A stretch of DNA of 64,000 bases from Micromonospora ureilytica (GCF_015751765.1 NZ_JADOTX010000001.1:2790001-2854000); one strand, 5' to 3'. Shown: positions 1 to 9,647, counted from the first letter of the stretch. Numbers and translations: made by a program. The notes: a model not told the origin generated them from the letters alone.

Positions 1-1
1 C

Positions 2-3000
2 ACCATTGCGGCCCGCGACCTGGCCAAGGTGGGCGACGAGGGTTTTCTCGTCCGCTCGGTGTCGAGGGGCAGGGCGCGGTTCACCGTCATCGCCGGCAAC
101 AGTGACCTCGGCGCGCTGTACGGGACCTTCGCCTTCCTCCGGCTCCTGCAGACCCAGAAACCGATCGACCACCTCCGCGTCGCCGAGTCACCGAAGATCA
201 AGCATCGGTTGCTGAACAACTGGGAGACCGAGCGGCTCTACGCCGGCAACAACGCCTCCGGAATCGGCGGGCTGAACGGCGAGAGCGGGGCCATCTTCAA
301 CTTCGCCGCGACCGGTGCCAGCGCCGGCCGGAACCTGCCCGTCATTCTCGACCGCTACCTCGTCATGGCCCGCGCGTTGGCGTCGCTGGGCATCAACGGC
401 ATCACCATCAACAACGTCAACGCCGACAACGCGTACCTGACGAGCGCCCGCATCGCGCAGGAGGCTGCCCTCGCCGACGCGCTGCGTCCGTACGGCATCA
501 GGTTGGGCCTGTCGATCCGCTACACCGCGCCCACCGACAGCCGGTTCGCGCCGGACACGCTGACCAACAGCCAGCTCGACCCGTACGGCGCGGATTTCCG
601 GGGCTGGTGGCACCGCCGCGCCCAGCAGATCCAGGCCGCGATCCCGGACTTCATGGGACTCACCGTCAAGGCCAACTCCGAAGGTCAGCCGGGGCCACAG
701 GACTTCGGGTACGACCACGGTGACGGCGCCAACGCCATCGCCGCCGCAGTGGCGCCGCTCGGGATGACTGTGCACTGGCGGACGTTCGTCTACAACGCTG
801 AGGTCGACAACGACCGGCTCAAGCGGGCCTACCTGGAGTTCGGGCCGATCGACGACGAGGTCCAGCCGGACGGCAGCCGGGGACGCTTTGCCGACAACGT
901 GTTCCTGCAGACCAAGAACGGGCCACTGGACTTCCAGGCCCGGGAGCCCATCCACCCGATGTTCGGCCGGATGGAGAACACCAACCAGGCCCTGGAACTC
1001 CAGATCACACAGGAGTACACCGGCCAGAACTGGATGCTGGCCTACCTCGGCCCGATGTACGAGGAGATCCTCAAGACCGACACGTACGCGACCGACGCGA
1101 ACGGGAAGCTGCTGAAGAAGCGCCTGGTCGGCAACATCGTCGACGGGACCGCCCAGCACCACCCGGACACCGCCATCGTGGGTGTCGCGAACCTCGGCAA
1201 CGCGGACAACCTGACCGGGCACCATTTCGGCCAAGCGAACCTCTTCGCGTTCGGCCGTCAGGCGTGGGACTGGACGCTCGACTCGACGGACATCGCGACC
1301 GACTGGACGCGGATGACCTGGAGCAACGACCGGCGCGTCGTCGACACCATCCGCGCGATGATGATGGGGTCGTGGGAGTCGCTGGTCAGCTACCAGACGC
1401 CGCTGGGCATCGGCCACCAGTTCGCCGAGGGCGTCCACTACCGTCCCGACCCGGCCGACTGGGCGGGCCGCGACGACTGGAGCCCGATCTACTACAACAA
1501 GGCCGACAGCGTCGGTCTGGGCTTCGACCGATCCCCCACCGGCAGCAACCTGGCCGCCCAGTACTTCCCCCGGTTGCAGCAGCGCTACGGGAACATCAAG
1601 TCGGTCCCGGAGAACCTGTTGATGTGGTTCCACCACGTGCCGTGGGGTCATCGGATGGACAGCGGCCGGACGTTCTGGGACGAGCTGGTCTACCGCTACC
1701 AGATGGGCGTCCAGTACGTGACCTGGATGCGGGAGACCTGGGAGACGCTCCAGCCCGACATCGACGCACGCCGGTTCACGGAGGTACGCGCCAAGCTGGC
1801 GGTCCACGAGGCCGACGCCGCCGACTGGCGGGACACCTCGGTGAACTACTGGAAGGAGTTCAGCGGGCGGGACATCCCGGTCGACGACGCGCCGCTGTCG
1901 GCGAAGATCGTCGTGAACGGGAAGACGTTCGGCGGCTTCAACCTGTCGGACGCCTCGTACACCATCCCGGTGCCGGCCGGGGCGTCGCCGACCATCACCA
2001 AGGTACGGACGGCCGACCGGAAGGCCCGCTACGAGATCGTCTCCCAGGCGTCCGCCGTACCCGGTCAGGCGGTCGTCAAGGTCACGACCGAGAGCTTCTT
2101 CGGCCCCCTGGTGAAGAACTACGTCTTCAACCTGGTGCCCGACACGACGCTGACGACCCTGCGTGTCGACGGCAAGCGCCTGGCGTCCTTCTCACCGACG
2201 GTGCTGCGCTACAACGCTCTCCGGCCGGCCGGCACCACGACCGTGCCGACGGTCACCGCCAGCGCCGCGGACCCCGCCGCCTCGGTCGCTGTCGAGCAGG
2301 CGACCAGCCCCACCGGGCAGGCTCGGGTCACCGTCACGAACGGCGGGGCCTCGTCGGTCTACACCGTGGACCTGAACACCACAAGCGCGGGCAGCGACGA
2401 GTTCGACTCGACCCAGCTCGGCCCGCAGTGGCAGTGGGTCCGGCCGGACGAGAGCACCCGGCGTCTGGCCGACGGGTCCCTGGTCATCACCGCCCAGCAG
2501 GGCGACCTCCAGGGCAACGCCAACACTGCGAGGAACCTCGCCCTCCAGGACGTCGACGGCGACTGGACGGTCGAGTCCAGGGTTGTCTTCTCCCGCCCAC
2601 TCGCCACCAACAACGAGCAGGGCGGTGTTCTCGGGTACGCGGACGACAACAACTACGTGAAGCTCGCCTGGGAGATGGGCAACGCGACAGCGGCCGTCAA
2701 CAAGACCCGGATCGTCTTCCTGCGCGAACAGAACGGCACGGCGTCGACCCTGGAGATCACCGGTGCCGACGCCCAGCGCATCGTCGGGGCCGACGGCGCC
2801 ATCTGGCTCCGACTGACCAAGATCGGGGACAGCTACCGCGCCTACTACTCCATTGACGGAAGCGTCTACCGCTACATCGGCTCCACGACGCTGAACGTCG
2901 AGTCGACGAAGGCCGGCCTGCTGGCCTTCAACCGGGCCGGCACCTCCACCGACCTCGACGTCGCCTTCGACTACTTCCGGATCGAGAGCCGCGGCGAGCG

Positions 3001-3010
3001 CATCCGCTAG
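2..3010 (+). CDS. GH67 alpha-glucuronidase, multidomain, 5' end outside the window
   Basis: Alpha-glucuronidase that removes (4-O-methyl)glucuronic acid from xylo-oligosaccharides. The frame is open to the left edge, so the N-terminal part, including any signal peptide, is missing. Counting from the GTG at 29, the three expected GH67 catalytic residues are present: general acid Glu218 in KANSEGQPGP, then Asp301 in NGPLDFQ and Glu329 in ITQEYTGQ. The catalytic part ends near residue 620. It is followed by a cadherin-like beta-sandwich (about 640-790) and a C-terminal concanavalin-like domain of the DUF1349 / beta-xylosidase C2 kind (about 795-990). The appended domains suggest a secreted enzyme, whereas many GH67 enzymes are intracellular and lack them. 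It converges on the GH95 gene across a double terminator. Family assignment is firm; export is inferred. Confidence 0.9.
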   Translation, partial: TIAARDLAKVGDEGFLVRSVSRGRARFTVIAGNSDLGALYGTFAFLRLLQTQKPIDHLRVAESPKIKHRLLNNWETERLYAGNNASGIGGLNGESGAIFNFAATGASAGRNLPVILDRYLVMARALASLGINGITINNVNADNAYLTSARIAQEAALADALRPYGIRLGLSIRYTAPTDSRFAPDTLTNSQLDPYGADFRGWWHRRAQQIQAAIPDFMGLTVKANSEGQPGPQDFGYDHGDGANAIAAAVAPLGMTVHWRTFVYNAEVDNDRLKRAYLEFGPIDDEVQPDGSRGRFADNVFLQTKNGPLDFQAREPIHPMFGRMENTNQALELQITQEYTGQNWMLAYLGPMYEEILKTDTYATDANGKLLKKRLVGNIVDGTAQHHPDTAIVGVANLGNADNLTGHHFGQANLFAFGRQAWDWTLDSTDIATDWTRMTWSNDRRVVDTIRAMMMGSWESLVSYQTPLGIGHQFAEGVHYRPDPADWAGRDDWSPIYYNKADSVGLGFDRSPTGSNLAAQYFPRLQQRYGNIKSVPENLLMWFHHVPWGHRMDSGRTFWDELVYRYQMGVQYVTWMRETWETLQPDIDARRFTEVRAKLAVHEADAADWRDTSVNYWKEFSGRDIPVDDAPLSAKIVVNGKTFGGFNLSDASYTIPVPAGASPTITKVRTADRKARYEIVSQASAVPGQAVVKVTTESFFGPLVKNYVFNLVPDTTLTTLRVDGKRLASFSPTVLRYNALRPAGTTTVPTVTASAADPAASVAVEQATSPTGQARVTVTNGGASSVYTVDLNTTSAGSDEFDSTQLGPQWQWVRPDESTRRLADGSLVITAQQGDLQGNANTARNLALQDVDGDWTVESRVVFSRPLATNNEQGGVLGYADDNNYVKLAWEMGNATAAVNKTRIVFLREQNGTASTLEITGADAQRIVGADGAIWLRLTKIGDSYRAYYSIDGSVYRYIGSTTLNVESTKAGLLAFNRAGTSTDLDVAFDYFRIESRGERIR

Positions 3011-3017
3011 CCCGAAC

Positions 3018-3052
3018 GTGGCCGGGTCCGGTGATACGCCGGACCCGGCCAC
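3018..3052. terminator. Stem-loop terminator after the GH67 gene
   Basis: Perfect 14-bp stem (3018-3031 pairs with 3039-3052) with a 7-nt loop, starting 7 bases after the GH67 stop codon. There is no T-run, as is usual for actinobacterial terminators. Confidence 0.7.
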
Positions 3053-3083
3053 CGTGCGGCTCGATGGATTGCACCGAAAGCCG

Positions 3084-3120
3084 CGACCGGGCCCGTCCCC
3101 AGCTGGGACGGGCCCGGTCG
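3084..3120. terminator. Second stem-loop between convergent GH67 and GH95 genes
   Basis: Perfect 16-bp GC-rich stem (3084-3099 with 3105-3120) with a 5-nt loop. It lies 27 bases beyond the GH95 stop codon and probably works in both directions together with the hairpin at 3018-3052. Confidence 0.75.
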
Positions 3121-3147
3121 TGCTCCCCCGAGCGGGATTCGTTGCCG

Positions 3148-6147
3148 TCAGCCCCCGATCGCGATGGCGAAGACGTGCATGGTCGGCACGTTCGTGGCGG
3201 GCCGGGCGCTGATGTTGGGCAACACGACCGAGGCCACCGCCTTGCTCTGCAACGCGACACCCACGTAGTAGATGCAGGCGGCGGTGGCCTGGCGGCCGTT
3301 GTTGGGCCGGTTCTGGTACGCGGACACGATGGCCGCGGTGCCGCCGGAGTGCGGCCCGCCGTACCAGTCGGGCGTGCCCAACGTGAACGTCTGGCGGGTG
3401 CCGTCGGCGTAGACCACAGTGCCGGTCCCGGTCACCGCGCCGTAGGTGCCGGTGAGCAGGAAGCCGAGCGTGCTGCCGGTGCCGGTCACGCCGATGGTCT
3501 GGCCCGAGGCGATGGCGTTGTCGGCGGCCCCGGAGCTGACGTTGGGCCAGCGGAAGTTGACCCCGTTGCGGCTGATCGTGCCGCCCGGGCTCGCGCCGGC
3601 CGCCGCCAGGGCCTGCGCGGAGAGCGAGGCCCCGCCCCCGTCGAAGTTTCCGACGTTGGTGTTGCTGTCGCTGGTGATGCCGACGTTGCTGAAGCTCTGC
3701 TCCAGCGTCGGTGTGGCGACACCGGAACTGGTGACCCGGTAGGTGCGTCCGGCCTGCACGGTGACGTCGATCAGGTCGGAGTCGATCCGGGTGGTCCGGG
3801 CCGCCGTACCGTCGGAGGTGTCGACCACCGTGACGGTGCCGGTCAGGATCCGGGACCGCAGGCGGACGGTGCCGGCCCGGTCCGGTCGGACGAGGATCTC
3901 GGTGGCCACGCCGCTCGCCCACGTGATGCCGACCGTGTGCCCACCCCGACCGCGCAGGCCGGTCACCCGTCCGCTCGGCCAGGCCGGCGGCAGCGCGGGC
4001 AGGACGTGCAGTTCACCGGTGTGGCTCTGCAACAGCATCTCGGCGATGCCGGCGGTGGCACCGAAGTTGCCGTCGATCTGGAACGGCGGGTGCAGGTCGA
4101 ACATGTTGGGCGCGAGCCGCGCGGTGGTGGCGAGGTAGCGGATCAGGTCGTGGGCCCGCTTGCCCTCCTCCATCCGAGCCCAGAAGTTGATTTTCCAGGC
4201 CAGCGACCAGCCCGTTCCGTCGTCGCCGCGCAGCGCCAGGGTCCGCCGGGCCGCCTCGAACAACTGCGGGGTGCCCCGCTTGGTGATCTGGTTGCTGGGC
4301 GCCAGCCCGTACAGGTGCGAGATGTGCCGGTGGTTGGGCTCGGTCTCCACCCAGTCGTAGAGCCACTCCATGATGTTGCCGCGCGAGCCGATCTTCATGG
4401 GCGCGAGCCGGTCGCGGGTGGCGCGAACCTGCGCCCGGAAGGTGCTGTCCACGTCGAGGATCTCGCTCGCGCGGGCGACGCCGTCGAACAGGTCCCGCAG
4501 GATCTGGTTGTCCATCGTGGGGCCGGCGCACACGCTGGCGTTCGAGTGGTGGCTCAGCTCCGGCGAGTTCGACGGGTTGGTCACCAGGTAGCCGAGGGTC
4601 GGCTCGGTCACCAGGGTGTTGAGGAAGAACTGCGCGGCACCCTTCATGGCCGGGTAGTTGGTCCGCAGGAACTCGATGTCGCCGTTGAACAGGTAGTGGT
4701 CCCAGATCAACGTGGACAGCCAGGCGCCGCCGGTCTGCCACATGCCCCAGAACGCGCCATCCACCACCGCTGTGGCCCGCCACGCGTCGGTGTTGTGGTG
4801 GGTGACCCAGCCGCTGGCGGCGCCGTACTGCACCTGGGCGGTCCGCGCTCCGGTGACGGCGAGGTCCCGGACCATGTCGAAGACCGGGTTGTGGCACTCG
4901 GCCAGGTTCGTGGTGTTGGCCGGCCAGTAGTTCATCGGCAGGTTGGCGTTGATCGTGTACTTCGAGTCCCAGGAGGGGGCCAACGAGTCGTTCCAGATGC
5001 CCTGGAGGTTGGCCGGCTGGGTGCCGGGCCGCGACGACGAGATCAGCAGGTACCGCCCGAACTGGAACAGCAGCGCCGAGAACTGCGGGTCGTTGACGCT
5101 GTTGTGCTGGGCGATCCGGACGTCCGTCGTCTGGTCGGCCGCGGACGTACGGCCCAGATCGAGGGTGACCCGGCCGAACAACGCCTGGTAGTCGGCCACG
5201 TGCCGACTGCGCAGCTGGTCGTAGCTGCTGGCCCGCGCGGCGGTGAGGCGCTGTCGGGCGATGCCCTGGTAGTCGCCGCCGACGTTGCGGTAGTTGACGT
5301 AGCTGGAGCCGATGGAGACCAGCAGGGTCACGCTGTTGGCGTTCGTCACCCGCAGGGTGCCACCGGAGCTGGACACGCTGCCGCCGCTGACGGTGGCGTT
5401 GGCCAGGGCCAGGAAGCGCACCGCGCCGGTGATGCCCTCCATGTTCCCGGAGATGCCCTCGAGGCCGATCGTGGTGCCGTCCGGGCTGGAGACCGTGGTG
5501 CGCTGCGGGCTGTCGAAGGTGGCGGTGAAGCTGATCGAGCCGGTCCGGTCGGCGGTCAGGCGAATCGCGATGACCTGGTCGGGCGCGCTGGCGAACACCT
5601 CCCGCTGGTGACGAACGCCGTTGAGCACGTACGTCGTCGTGACGGTGGCGGTGGTCAGGTCGAGCGTCCGGTTGTGCTGGGAGGCTCCGCTGGCGGATCC
5701 GAAGGCGAGCCGGAGGTTGCCGACGGTCTGGTAGGCCAACTGGCCGCCGGGATTGCCCATCATGGTCTGGTTGATCAGATCCTGGGCCTGGGTCCACTGG
5801 TTCGCGTTGACCAGCCGCCGGATCTCCGCGAGCGCTCCCGCCCCTCTGGTGTTGCTGGGGTCGTGGGGCCCACCGGCCCAGACGGTGTCCTCATTGAGCT
5901 GAAGTCGCTCGGTGTCGACGTTACCGAAGACCATGGCGCCGAGCCGGCCGTTACCGATCGGAAGCGCCCGCAGCCAGTCGGTGCCGGCCCCCTCGTCGTA
6001 CCAGAGGGCAAGGTCCCCGGCGGCCAACACCTGCGGCGGCGCCACCGAGTCCGCCTTGGCCACGGCGGTCCAGGGCACCGGCAGGAGAGCGCCGCCCGCG
6101 CCGGCCGCGCCGATCTTGAGGGCCTGCCGTCGGGTCAGGTCTGACAT
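3148..6147 (-). CDS. GH95 alpha-L-fucosidase, Tat-exported, with C-terminal beta-sandwich
   Basis: Inverting glycosidase of family GH95, which releases alpha-L-fucose (some members L-galactose) from glycans. The 999-residue protein starts with a twin-arginine signal (TRRQALK at residues 5-11, then a hydrophobic run), so it should be exported folded. The N-terminal beta-sandwich carries LPIGNGRLGAMVFG. The (alpha/alpha)6 catalytic core carries LPMNYWPANTTNLAECH, TNPSNSPE and QIDGNFGATAGI, the segments that normally hold the catalytic Asn, Glu and Asp. After about residue 800 there is an extra domain beginning EQSFSNVGIT, a type often appended to actinobacterial glycosidases. The ATG has a GGAGG site 5 nt upstream. 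Two ACATC-N-GATGT palindromes upstream suggest its own repressor. Confidence 0.9.
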   Translation of the reverse strand: MSDLTRRQALKIGAAGAGGALLPVPWTAVAKADSVAPPQVLAAGDLALWYDEGAGTDWLRALPIGNGRLGAMVFGNVDTERLQLNEDTVWAGGPHDPSNTRGAGALAEIRRLVNANQWTQAQDLINQTMMGNPGGQLAYQTVGNLRLAFGSASGASQHNRTLDLTTATVTTTYVLNGVRHQREVFASAPDQVIAIRLTADRTGSISFTATFDSPQRTTVSSPDGTTIGLEGISGNMEGITGAVRFLALANATVSGGSVSSSGGTLRVTNANSVTLLVSIGSSYVNYRNVGGDYQGIARQRLTAARASSYDQLRSRHVADYQALFGRVTLDLGRTSAADQTTDVRIAQHNSVNDPQFSALLFQFGRYLLISSSRPGTQPANLQGIWNDSLAPSWDSKYTINANLPMNYWPANTTNLAECHNPVFDMVRDLAVTGARTAQVQYGAASGWVTHHNTDAWRATAVVDGAFWGMWQTGGAWLSTLIWDHYLFNGDIEFLRTNYPAMKGAAQFFLNTLVTEPTLGYLVTNPSNSPELSHHSNASVCAGPTMDNQILRDLFDGVARASEILDVDSTFRAQVRATRDRLAPMKIGSRGNIMEWLYDWVETEPNHRHISHLYGLAPSNQITKRGTPQLFEAARRTLALRGDDGTGWSLAWKINFWARMEEGKRAHDLIRYLATTARLAPNMFDLHPPFQIDGNFGATAGIAEMLLQSHTGELHVLPALPPAWPSGRVTGLRGRGGHTVGITWASGVATEILVRPDRAGTVRLRSRILTGTVTVVDTSDGTAARTTRIDSDLIDVTVQAGRTYRVTSSGVATPTLEQSFSNVGITSDSNTNVGNFDGGGASLSAQALAAAGASPGGTISRNGVNFRWPNVSSGAADNAIASGQTIGVTGTGSTLGFLLTGTYGAVTGTGTVVYADGTRQTFTLGTPDWYGGPHSGGTAAIVSAYQNRPNNGRQATAACIYYVGVALQSKAVASVVLPNISARPATNVPTMHVFAIAIGG

Positions 6148-6226
6148 CGATCCTCCAAACGGTGACCAGTCCGGCCACCCCGAAGCGTGACAACTATGGG
6201 ACTCGACATGGGGATCCGCGAGCCAG

Positions 6227-6237
6227 ACATCTGATGT
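6227..6237. promoter_or_regulatory. Palindrome ACATC-T-GATGT, candidate operator 1 of the GH95 gene
   Basis: Inverted repeat with 5-bp arms and a one-base centre, 80 bases upstream of the GH95 start. The same motif recurs as its reverse complement at 6414-6424. Which regulator binds is unknown; no regulator gene lies beside it. Confidence 0.5.
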
Positions 6238-6412
6238 GTTTCGGGAAGGTTACTCCGGGGCCACAGAATAGGCAACGGTCGATCGATGGGTGGACGGATC
6301 ACCCATCTCGCCGGTCAGCAAGATGCATGGGCAGGTGAGCGGCGACGGAATGGCGCGACACCGCATGGCAAACCGCCGGATCGACGCCCACGGCGACCCA
6401 CCCCGGTGGACA

Positions 6413-6425
6413 TACATCAGATGTA
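6413..6425. promoter_or_regulatory. Palindrome TACATC-A-GATGTA, candidate operator 2 of the GH95 gene
   Basis: Inverted repeat with 6-bp arms and a one-base centre. The core equals the reverse complement of the site at 6227-6237, 187 bases away, which is compatible with looping or with control of a distal promoter. Confidence 0.45.
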
Positions 6426-6547
6426 CGGGGGTGGGACGGCCGAACTGGTCGCGCACCGGCTCCGACGAGCACCCCGACCAGGTCGGTTGCCACGACCAGT
6501 GAGCAGGGCCGGTCCGACCCAGCGGCGGTCAGGTGAGGTGCGGAAAG

Positions 6548-7537
6548 TCAGCACCTCACGCTGACTGCCGCTCGGCGCCGCCGACCGGTGCTCGCCATGA
6601 TCAGCAGACCAGGGATGGCACCGAGCAACCAGACCGCGAACAGCGGCCAGTGGATCAGCGCGCTCACCGCCCCGCGGATCCGCGGGATCTCCCCGACGGT
6701 GTACGACGCCTGCTGATCCCAGGTCCGGCAGGACAGCGAATAGGCGCCGGGCACGGACACGGCGAAGGCGGCGACCCAGGCGTAGGAGGCGAAGTCGCCC
6801 CCGTAGTCGCCGGGCGCGATGGTGACCACCGTCGCCGATACGACGACCTGGTCAACGCCGGTGACCTGACAGTCCGGATCGTGCGGCGCGGAACCCACGG
6901 CGAAGATCGCGTACCGGCCGGCCGCCGGCAGCCTCAGCTCGCCCGACTGGCTGGCCGGGGCCGCATACGGTCCGACCGCTCCGTACTCGACCGAGTCGTG
7001 CAGCACGGTGCTTCCCTCCGCACCGAACTGGACCGTCGCCTGCCCGAGCAGGGCGCCCACCATGGCGACGATCGCCCCGGTGACATAGCCACGTCGGGTC
7101 GCTACGTGGTCCGGCCGCGCACGGCCACGAGCGAGCAGGTGGCCGACCGCCGCGCCGCAGACAGCCAGGAGAACGCTCCCGAATACGCTCCGCCACGGCG
7201 CCAGCCCGGTGAGCGGGATGACCCACAGGTAGACCGCCGCCGTCGTACCCACGAACACCGCGCTGATCAGCGTGGCCGCGACCACCGCCGCGACCAGGGC
7301 CGAGCCGGTACGACGGGGACCGCTGCGCCAGGTCCACTCCGCTGCCACCACGGCGGCGAGGACGGGCGCCGCCCCCACGGTCCACCACAACGCCGCGCCA
7401 ATTGTGGGGTCATCCTCCCACCGATGTGTCCACTCGAAGAACACCAGCGGGACCGGCACCGTCACCAGCAGCCACACCGCCAGCGCCACCGGTCCGGGAA
7501 GCGACCGCACCACCATCCGCCAGGTCGCCGCTCTCAT
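6548..7537 (-). CDS. Multi-pass membrane protein with an extracytoplasmic domain, function unknown
   Basis: A 329-residue protein if started at the ATG at 7537; the frame is open further upstream but that part is proline/cysteine-rich and unlike the rest. About six hydrophobic segments fall in residues 16-168. A polar stretch of roughly 130 residues follows (containing LRLPAAGRYAIFAVG and a Cys-bearing PDCQVTGVD), and a last hydrophobic helix lies near 298-320 before a basic tail. This suggests a small beta-rich domain outside the cell held between membrane helices. No family is recognised. The nearest neighbours are on other transcripts, so context says nothing on function. Start choice is uncertain because no clear ribosome-binding site is seen. 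Confidence 0.65.
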   Translation of the reverse strand: MRAATWRMVVRSLPGPVALAVWLLVTVPVPLVFFEWTHRWEDDPTIGAALWWTVGAAPVLAAVVAAEWTWRSGPRRTGSALVAAVVAATLISAVFVGTTAAVYLWVIPLTGLAPWRSVFGSVLLAVCGAAVGHLLARGRARPDHVATRRGYVTGAIVAMVGALLGQATVQFGAEGSTVLHDSVEYGAVGPYAAPASQSGELRLPAAGRYAIFAVGSAPHDPDCQVTGVDQVVVSATVVTIAPGDYGGDFASYAWVAAFAVSVPGAYSLSCRTWDQQASYTVGEIPRIRGAVSALIHWPLFAVWLLGAIPGLLIMASTGRRRRAAVSVRC

Positions 7538-7647
7538 GGACTGATCATCGAGCAACGCTCCGATCGAGCACAGTGGCTGGCGTACACAATCGGGTTGTTC
7601 TCTGCCGGCGCACGGGTGACCATGGGCGGCATGGCGGAAGGGCGGCG

Positions 7648-8652
7648 GTGAGATCGCCTCTTCAAGGTGGGCTACCACCGGGCGGCGCGGTGGTGGTCGG
7701 GGCCGTGGTGGAGATCGCCTGCGACGAGTCGGGCTTCTCCGGCACCAACCTGCTGCACTCGACCGCCCCGGTGATCACGCACGCCAGCGTCGACCTGGCC
7801 GTCGACGAGGCGGTCGCGCTCATCACCGCCCTGCGGTCCGGGTTCCGGTTCGCGCCGCACGAGCTCAAGTCCGGCCGGTTCCTGCGCGGCTCGGGTGCGG
7901 AAGAGGCACTGGAGTGGTTCCTCGCGGCGGTGACCGGCCGCGCGCACGTCCACCTCATCGACAAGGAGTTCTTCCTCGTCACCCGCATCGTCGACTTCCT
8001 GCTGACCGAGCCGTCGTACGCGGCGGGCACCCGCCTCGCTCGCGAGCACCGTCCGGCCGCTCTCGCCCTGTACGAGGCCGGACGCTCTACCGGAAACGAC
8101 TGGGGCTCCTTCCTGTCGGCGTTCGTCGACCTGGTCCGGATGAAGCGGCGACTTCCGGTCGACCAGACGGTGCAGCGGTTCTTCCAGGCCCGGGACACGC
8201 TGCGGCGACACGGCCTCGGCACGGTGGCCGACGCCCTCCTCGACCAGCTCAGCCCCAGCCACGTGCGGGCAGTGGTGGCCAGGCTCGACAGCGACGACCG
8301 CACGGTCCCTCCCCCGCTGGAACCGCTGCTGCCGGCGCTGGCGGAGACGGTCCTGTCCTGGAGCGGCGGCCAACGGCAGGTGCTGGTGACCCACGACGAG
8401 CAGAGCGCCCTGACGGCCGATCGGCTGACCCGCCTCCAGCGGGTGTTGGCCGACAACAGCGAGGCGCCGACGGCCGGCAACCGGGCTGGGGCGTTGCCGA
8501 ACGCTGCGTCACCCCTGGCGGGGCTGGTGATGGTCGACTCCCGCGACGATCCGCGCGTGCAGGTCGCGGATCTCCTCGCGGGAGTGGCCCGGCGGATGCC
8601 CGGCATCATCGACGACGCGCTCCGTCAGCCGCCGCCGGCTCCCGCAGGGTGA
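7648..8652 (+). CDS. DUF3800-like protein (RNase H-like fold)
   Basis: A 334-residue protein with the two signature segments of the DUF3800 family: an N-terminal IACDESGFSG strand and a C-terminal DSRDDPRVQVADLLAGV segment. These acidic positions (D-E near the start, D-D and the Asp of QVADL) are thought to form an RNase H-like metal site. DUF3800 proteins often occur on mobile or defence-linked DNA, but their activity is not settled. The start chosen is the GTG at 7648, which has a GGAAGGG site 5 nt upstream; GTGs at 7690-7708 are alternatives. The 3' end overlaps the convergent HTH gene by 28 bases. Confidence 0.7.
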   Translation: MRSPLQGGLPPGGAVVVGAVVEIACDESGFSGTNLLHSTAPVITHASVDLAVDEAVALITALRSGFRFAPHELKSGRFLRGSGAEEALEWFLAAVTGRAHVHLIDKEFFLVTRIVDFLLTEPSYAAGTRLAREHRPAALALYEAGRSTGNDWGSFLSAFVDLVRMKRRLPVDQTVQRFFQARDTLRRHGLGTVADALLDQLSPSHVRAVVARLDSDDRTVPPPLEPLLPALAETVLSWSGGQRQVLVTHDEQSALTADRLTRLQRVLADNSEAPTAGNRAGALPNAASPLAGLVMVDSRDDPRVQVADLLAGVARRMPGIIDDALRQPPPAPAG

Positions 8653-9467
8653 CGGGCAGCCGAGTCACGATCGGCACGGGCTCGGAGGGCTTGCGTGGTC
8701 GCCGAGTCAGCGGGAAAGAACGCCTCGACGGCCAGCCCGGCGACTGTGACATCCCGCGGCGTGCCGAAGAGGGTCGTGGTGCTGACGAAGGACAGCTCCT
8801 GGTCACCGTGCCGGTATCGCAGCGGGACGAGAACACGTGAGAGGACATCGCCGGCCGGTGTCGTGTCGACGTCGCCACCGGGATAGCCGCGCAATTCCTC
8901 GCGCAGGTCGTACAGGATCGGGTCGTTGGTTGACGTCGCCTGCTGGTGCAGCCGTTTCAGCAGGTGGGCACGCCACTCGGGCAGATTGACGATGCGCGGT
9001 GCCAGGCCGTCGGGGTGCAGGCTGAGGCGCAGCACGTTGATCGGTGGGGTGAGCAGGTGCGGCTGCGCGTCCATCGTGAACAGGGCGACGGCAGGGTTGG
9101 CGTCGACGAGGTGCCAGTGCTGGTCCACGAGCAGCGCGGGATACGGGCGGTGACCGTCGAGGATCTGTCGTACGGCGGCCCGCACCGGCGCCAACTCGGG
9201 GTCGCTCAGTTCGTGGCGGGGGTACGCGGGCGCGTAGCCGCCGGCCAGCAGCATCATGTTGCGCTCGGCCAGCGGCATCTCCAGGTGTTCGGCCAGCCGC
9301 AGGATGAGGTCGGGGCTCGGCCGGGATCGCCCGGTCTCGACGAAACTCAGATGCCGGGTCGACACTCCCGCCTCGATCGACAGGTCGAGCTGGCTCATTC
9401 CACGAGTTCGGCGCCAGTCACGCAGCAGATCCCCCACTGGTCGCCCCGGCCGGGTCGAGATCATCAC
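8625..9467 (-). CDS. HTH transcription regulator with MmyB-like ligand-binding domain
   Basis: A 280-residue regulator. Residues about 10-65 form an XRE-type helix-turn-helix (RRTRGMSQLDLSIEAGVSTR, then HLSFVETGRSRPS). The rest (YPALLVDQHWHLVDANPA onward) matches the PAS-like MmyB ligand-binding domain common in actinobacteria. It is divergent from the DUF1330 gene at 9648, a typical regulator/target layout. A 17-bp inverted repeat at 9502-9518 in the shared promoter is its likely operator. GTG 9467 or ATG 9464 could be the start. A second member of the same family lies at 38903-39829, also divergent from a small metabolic gene. Confidence 0.85.
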   Translation of the reverse strand: MMISTRPGRPVGDLLRDWRRTRGMSQLDLSIEAGVSTRHLSFVETGRSRPSPDLILRLAEHLEMPLAERNMMLLAGGYAPAYPRHELSDPELAPVRAAVRQILDGHRPYPALLVDQHWHLVDANPAVALFTMDAQPHLLTPPINVLRLSLHPDGLAPRIVNLPEWRAHLLKRLHQQATSTNDPILYDLREELRGYPGGDVDTTPAGDVLSRVLVPLRYRHGDQELSFVSTTTLFGTPRDVTVAGLAVEAFFPADSATTQALRARADRDSAARHPAGAGGG

Positions 9468-9501
9468 TCACCGACCCTAATTCCGCGCCGGCACCCAGGC
9501 C

Positions 9502-9518
9502 ATTACCTGCGAGGTAAT
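9502..9518. promoter_or_regulatory. Inverted repeat, likely operator of the MmyB-like regulator
   Basis: ATTACCT and AGGTAAT arms (7 bp, perfect) around a 3-base centre, about 35 bases upstream of the regulator start and 130 bases upstream of the DUF1330 gene. The paralogous regulator at 38903-39829 has a 17-bp inverted repeat at the same distance from its start. Confidence 0.55.
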
Positions 9519-9647
9519 CGACAGCCCACCACGACAGCGGCAATAGTGCTTTCGACACGGCCGATCCGGCGCCGCGACGCGGCGGCCCACGCCGCCCGCC
9601 ACCACCGCGACCCCGGGCAGAAGACCAGACGCAAAGGACAGGCAATC

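Larger units (their letters stand above)
6148..6547. other. Gene-free stretch upstream of the GH95 gene
   Basis: About 400 bases between the GH95 start and the 3' end of the next minus-strand gene. Small open frames here lack a plausible ribosome-binding site and show no recognisable protein. What stands out is a pair of identical palindromes, at 6227-6237 and 6413-6425. The stretch most likely holds the GH95 promoter. Confidence 0.5.

Noticed and set aside
3031..6144. 1,037-codon frame antisense to the GH95 gene
   Set aside because: Shadow of GH95 with no family pattern and runs of Arg, Gly and Val.
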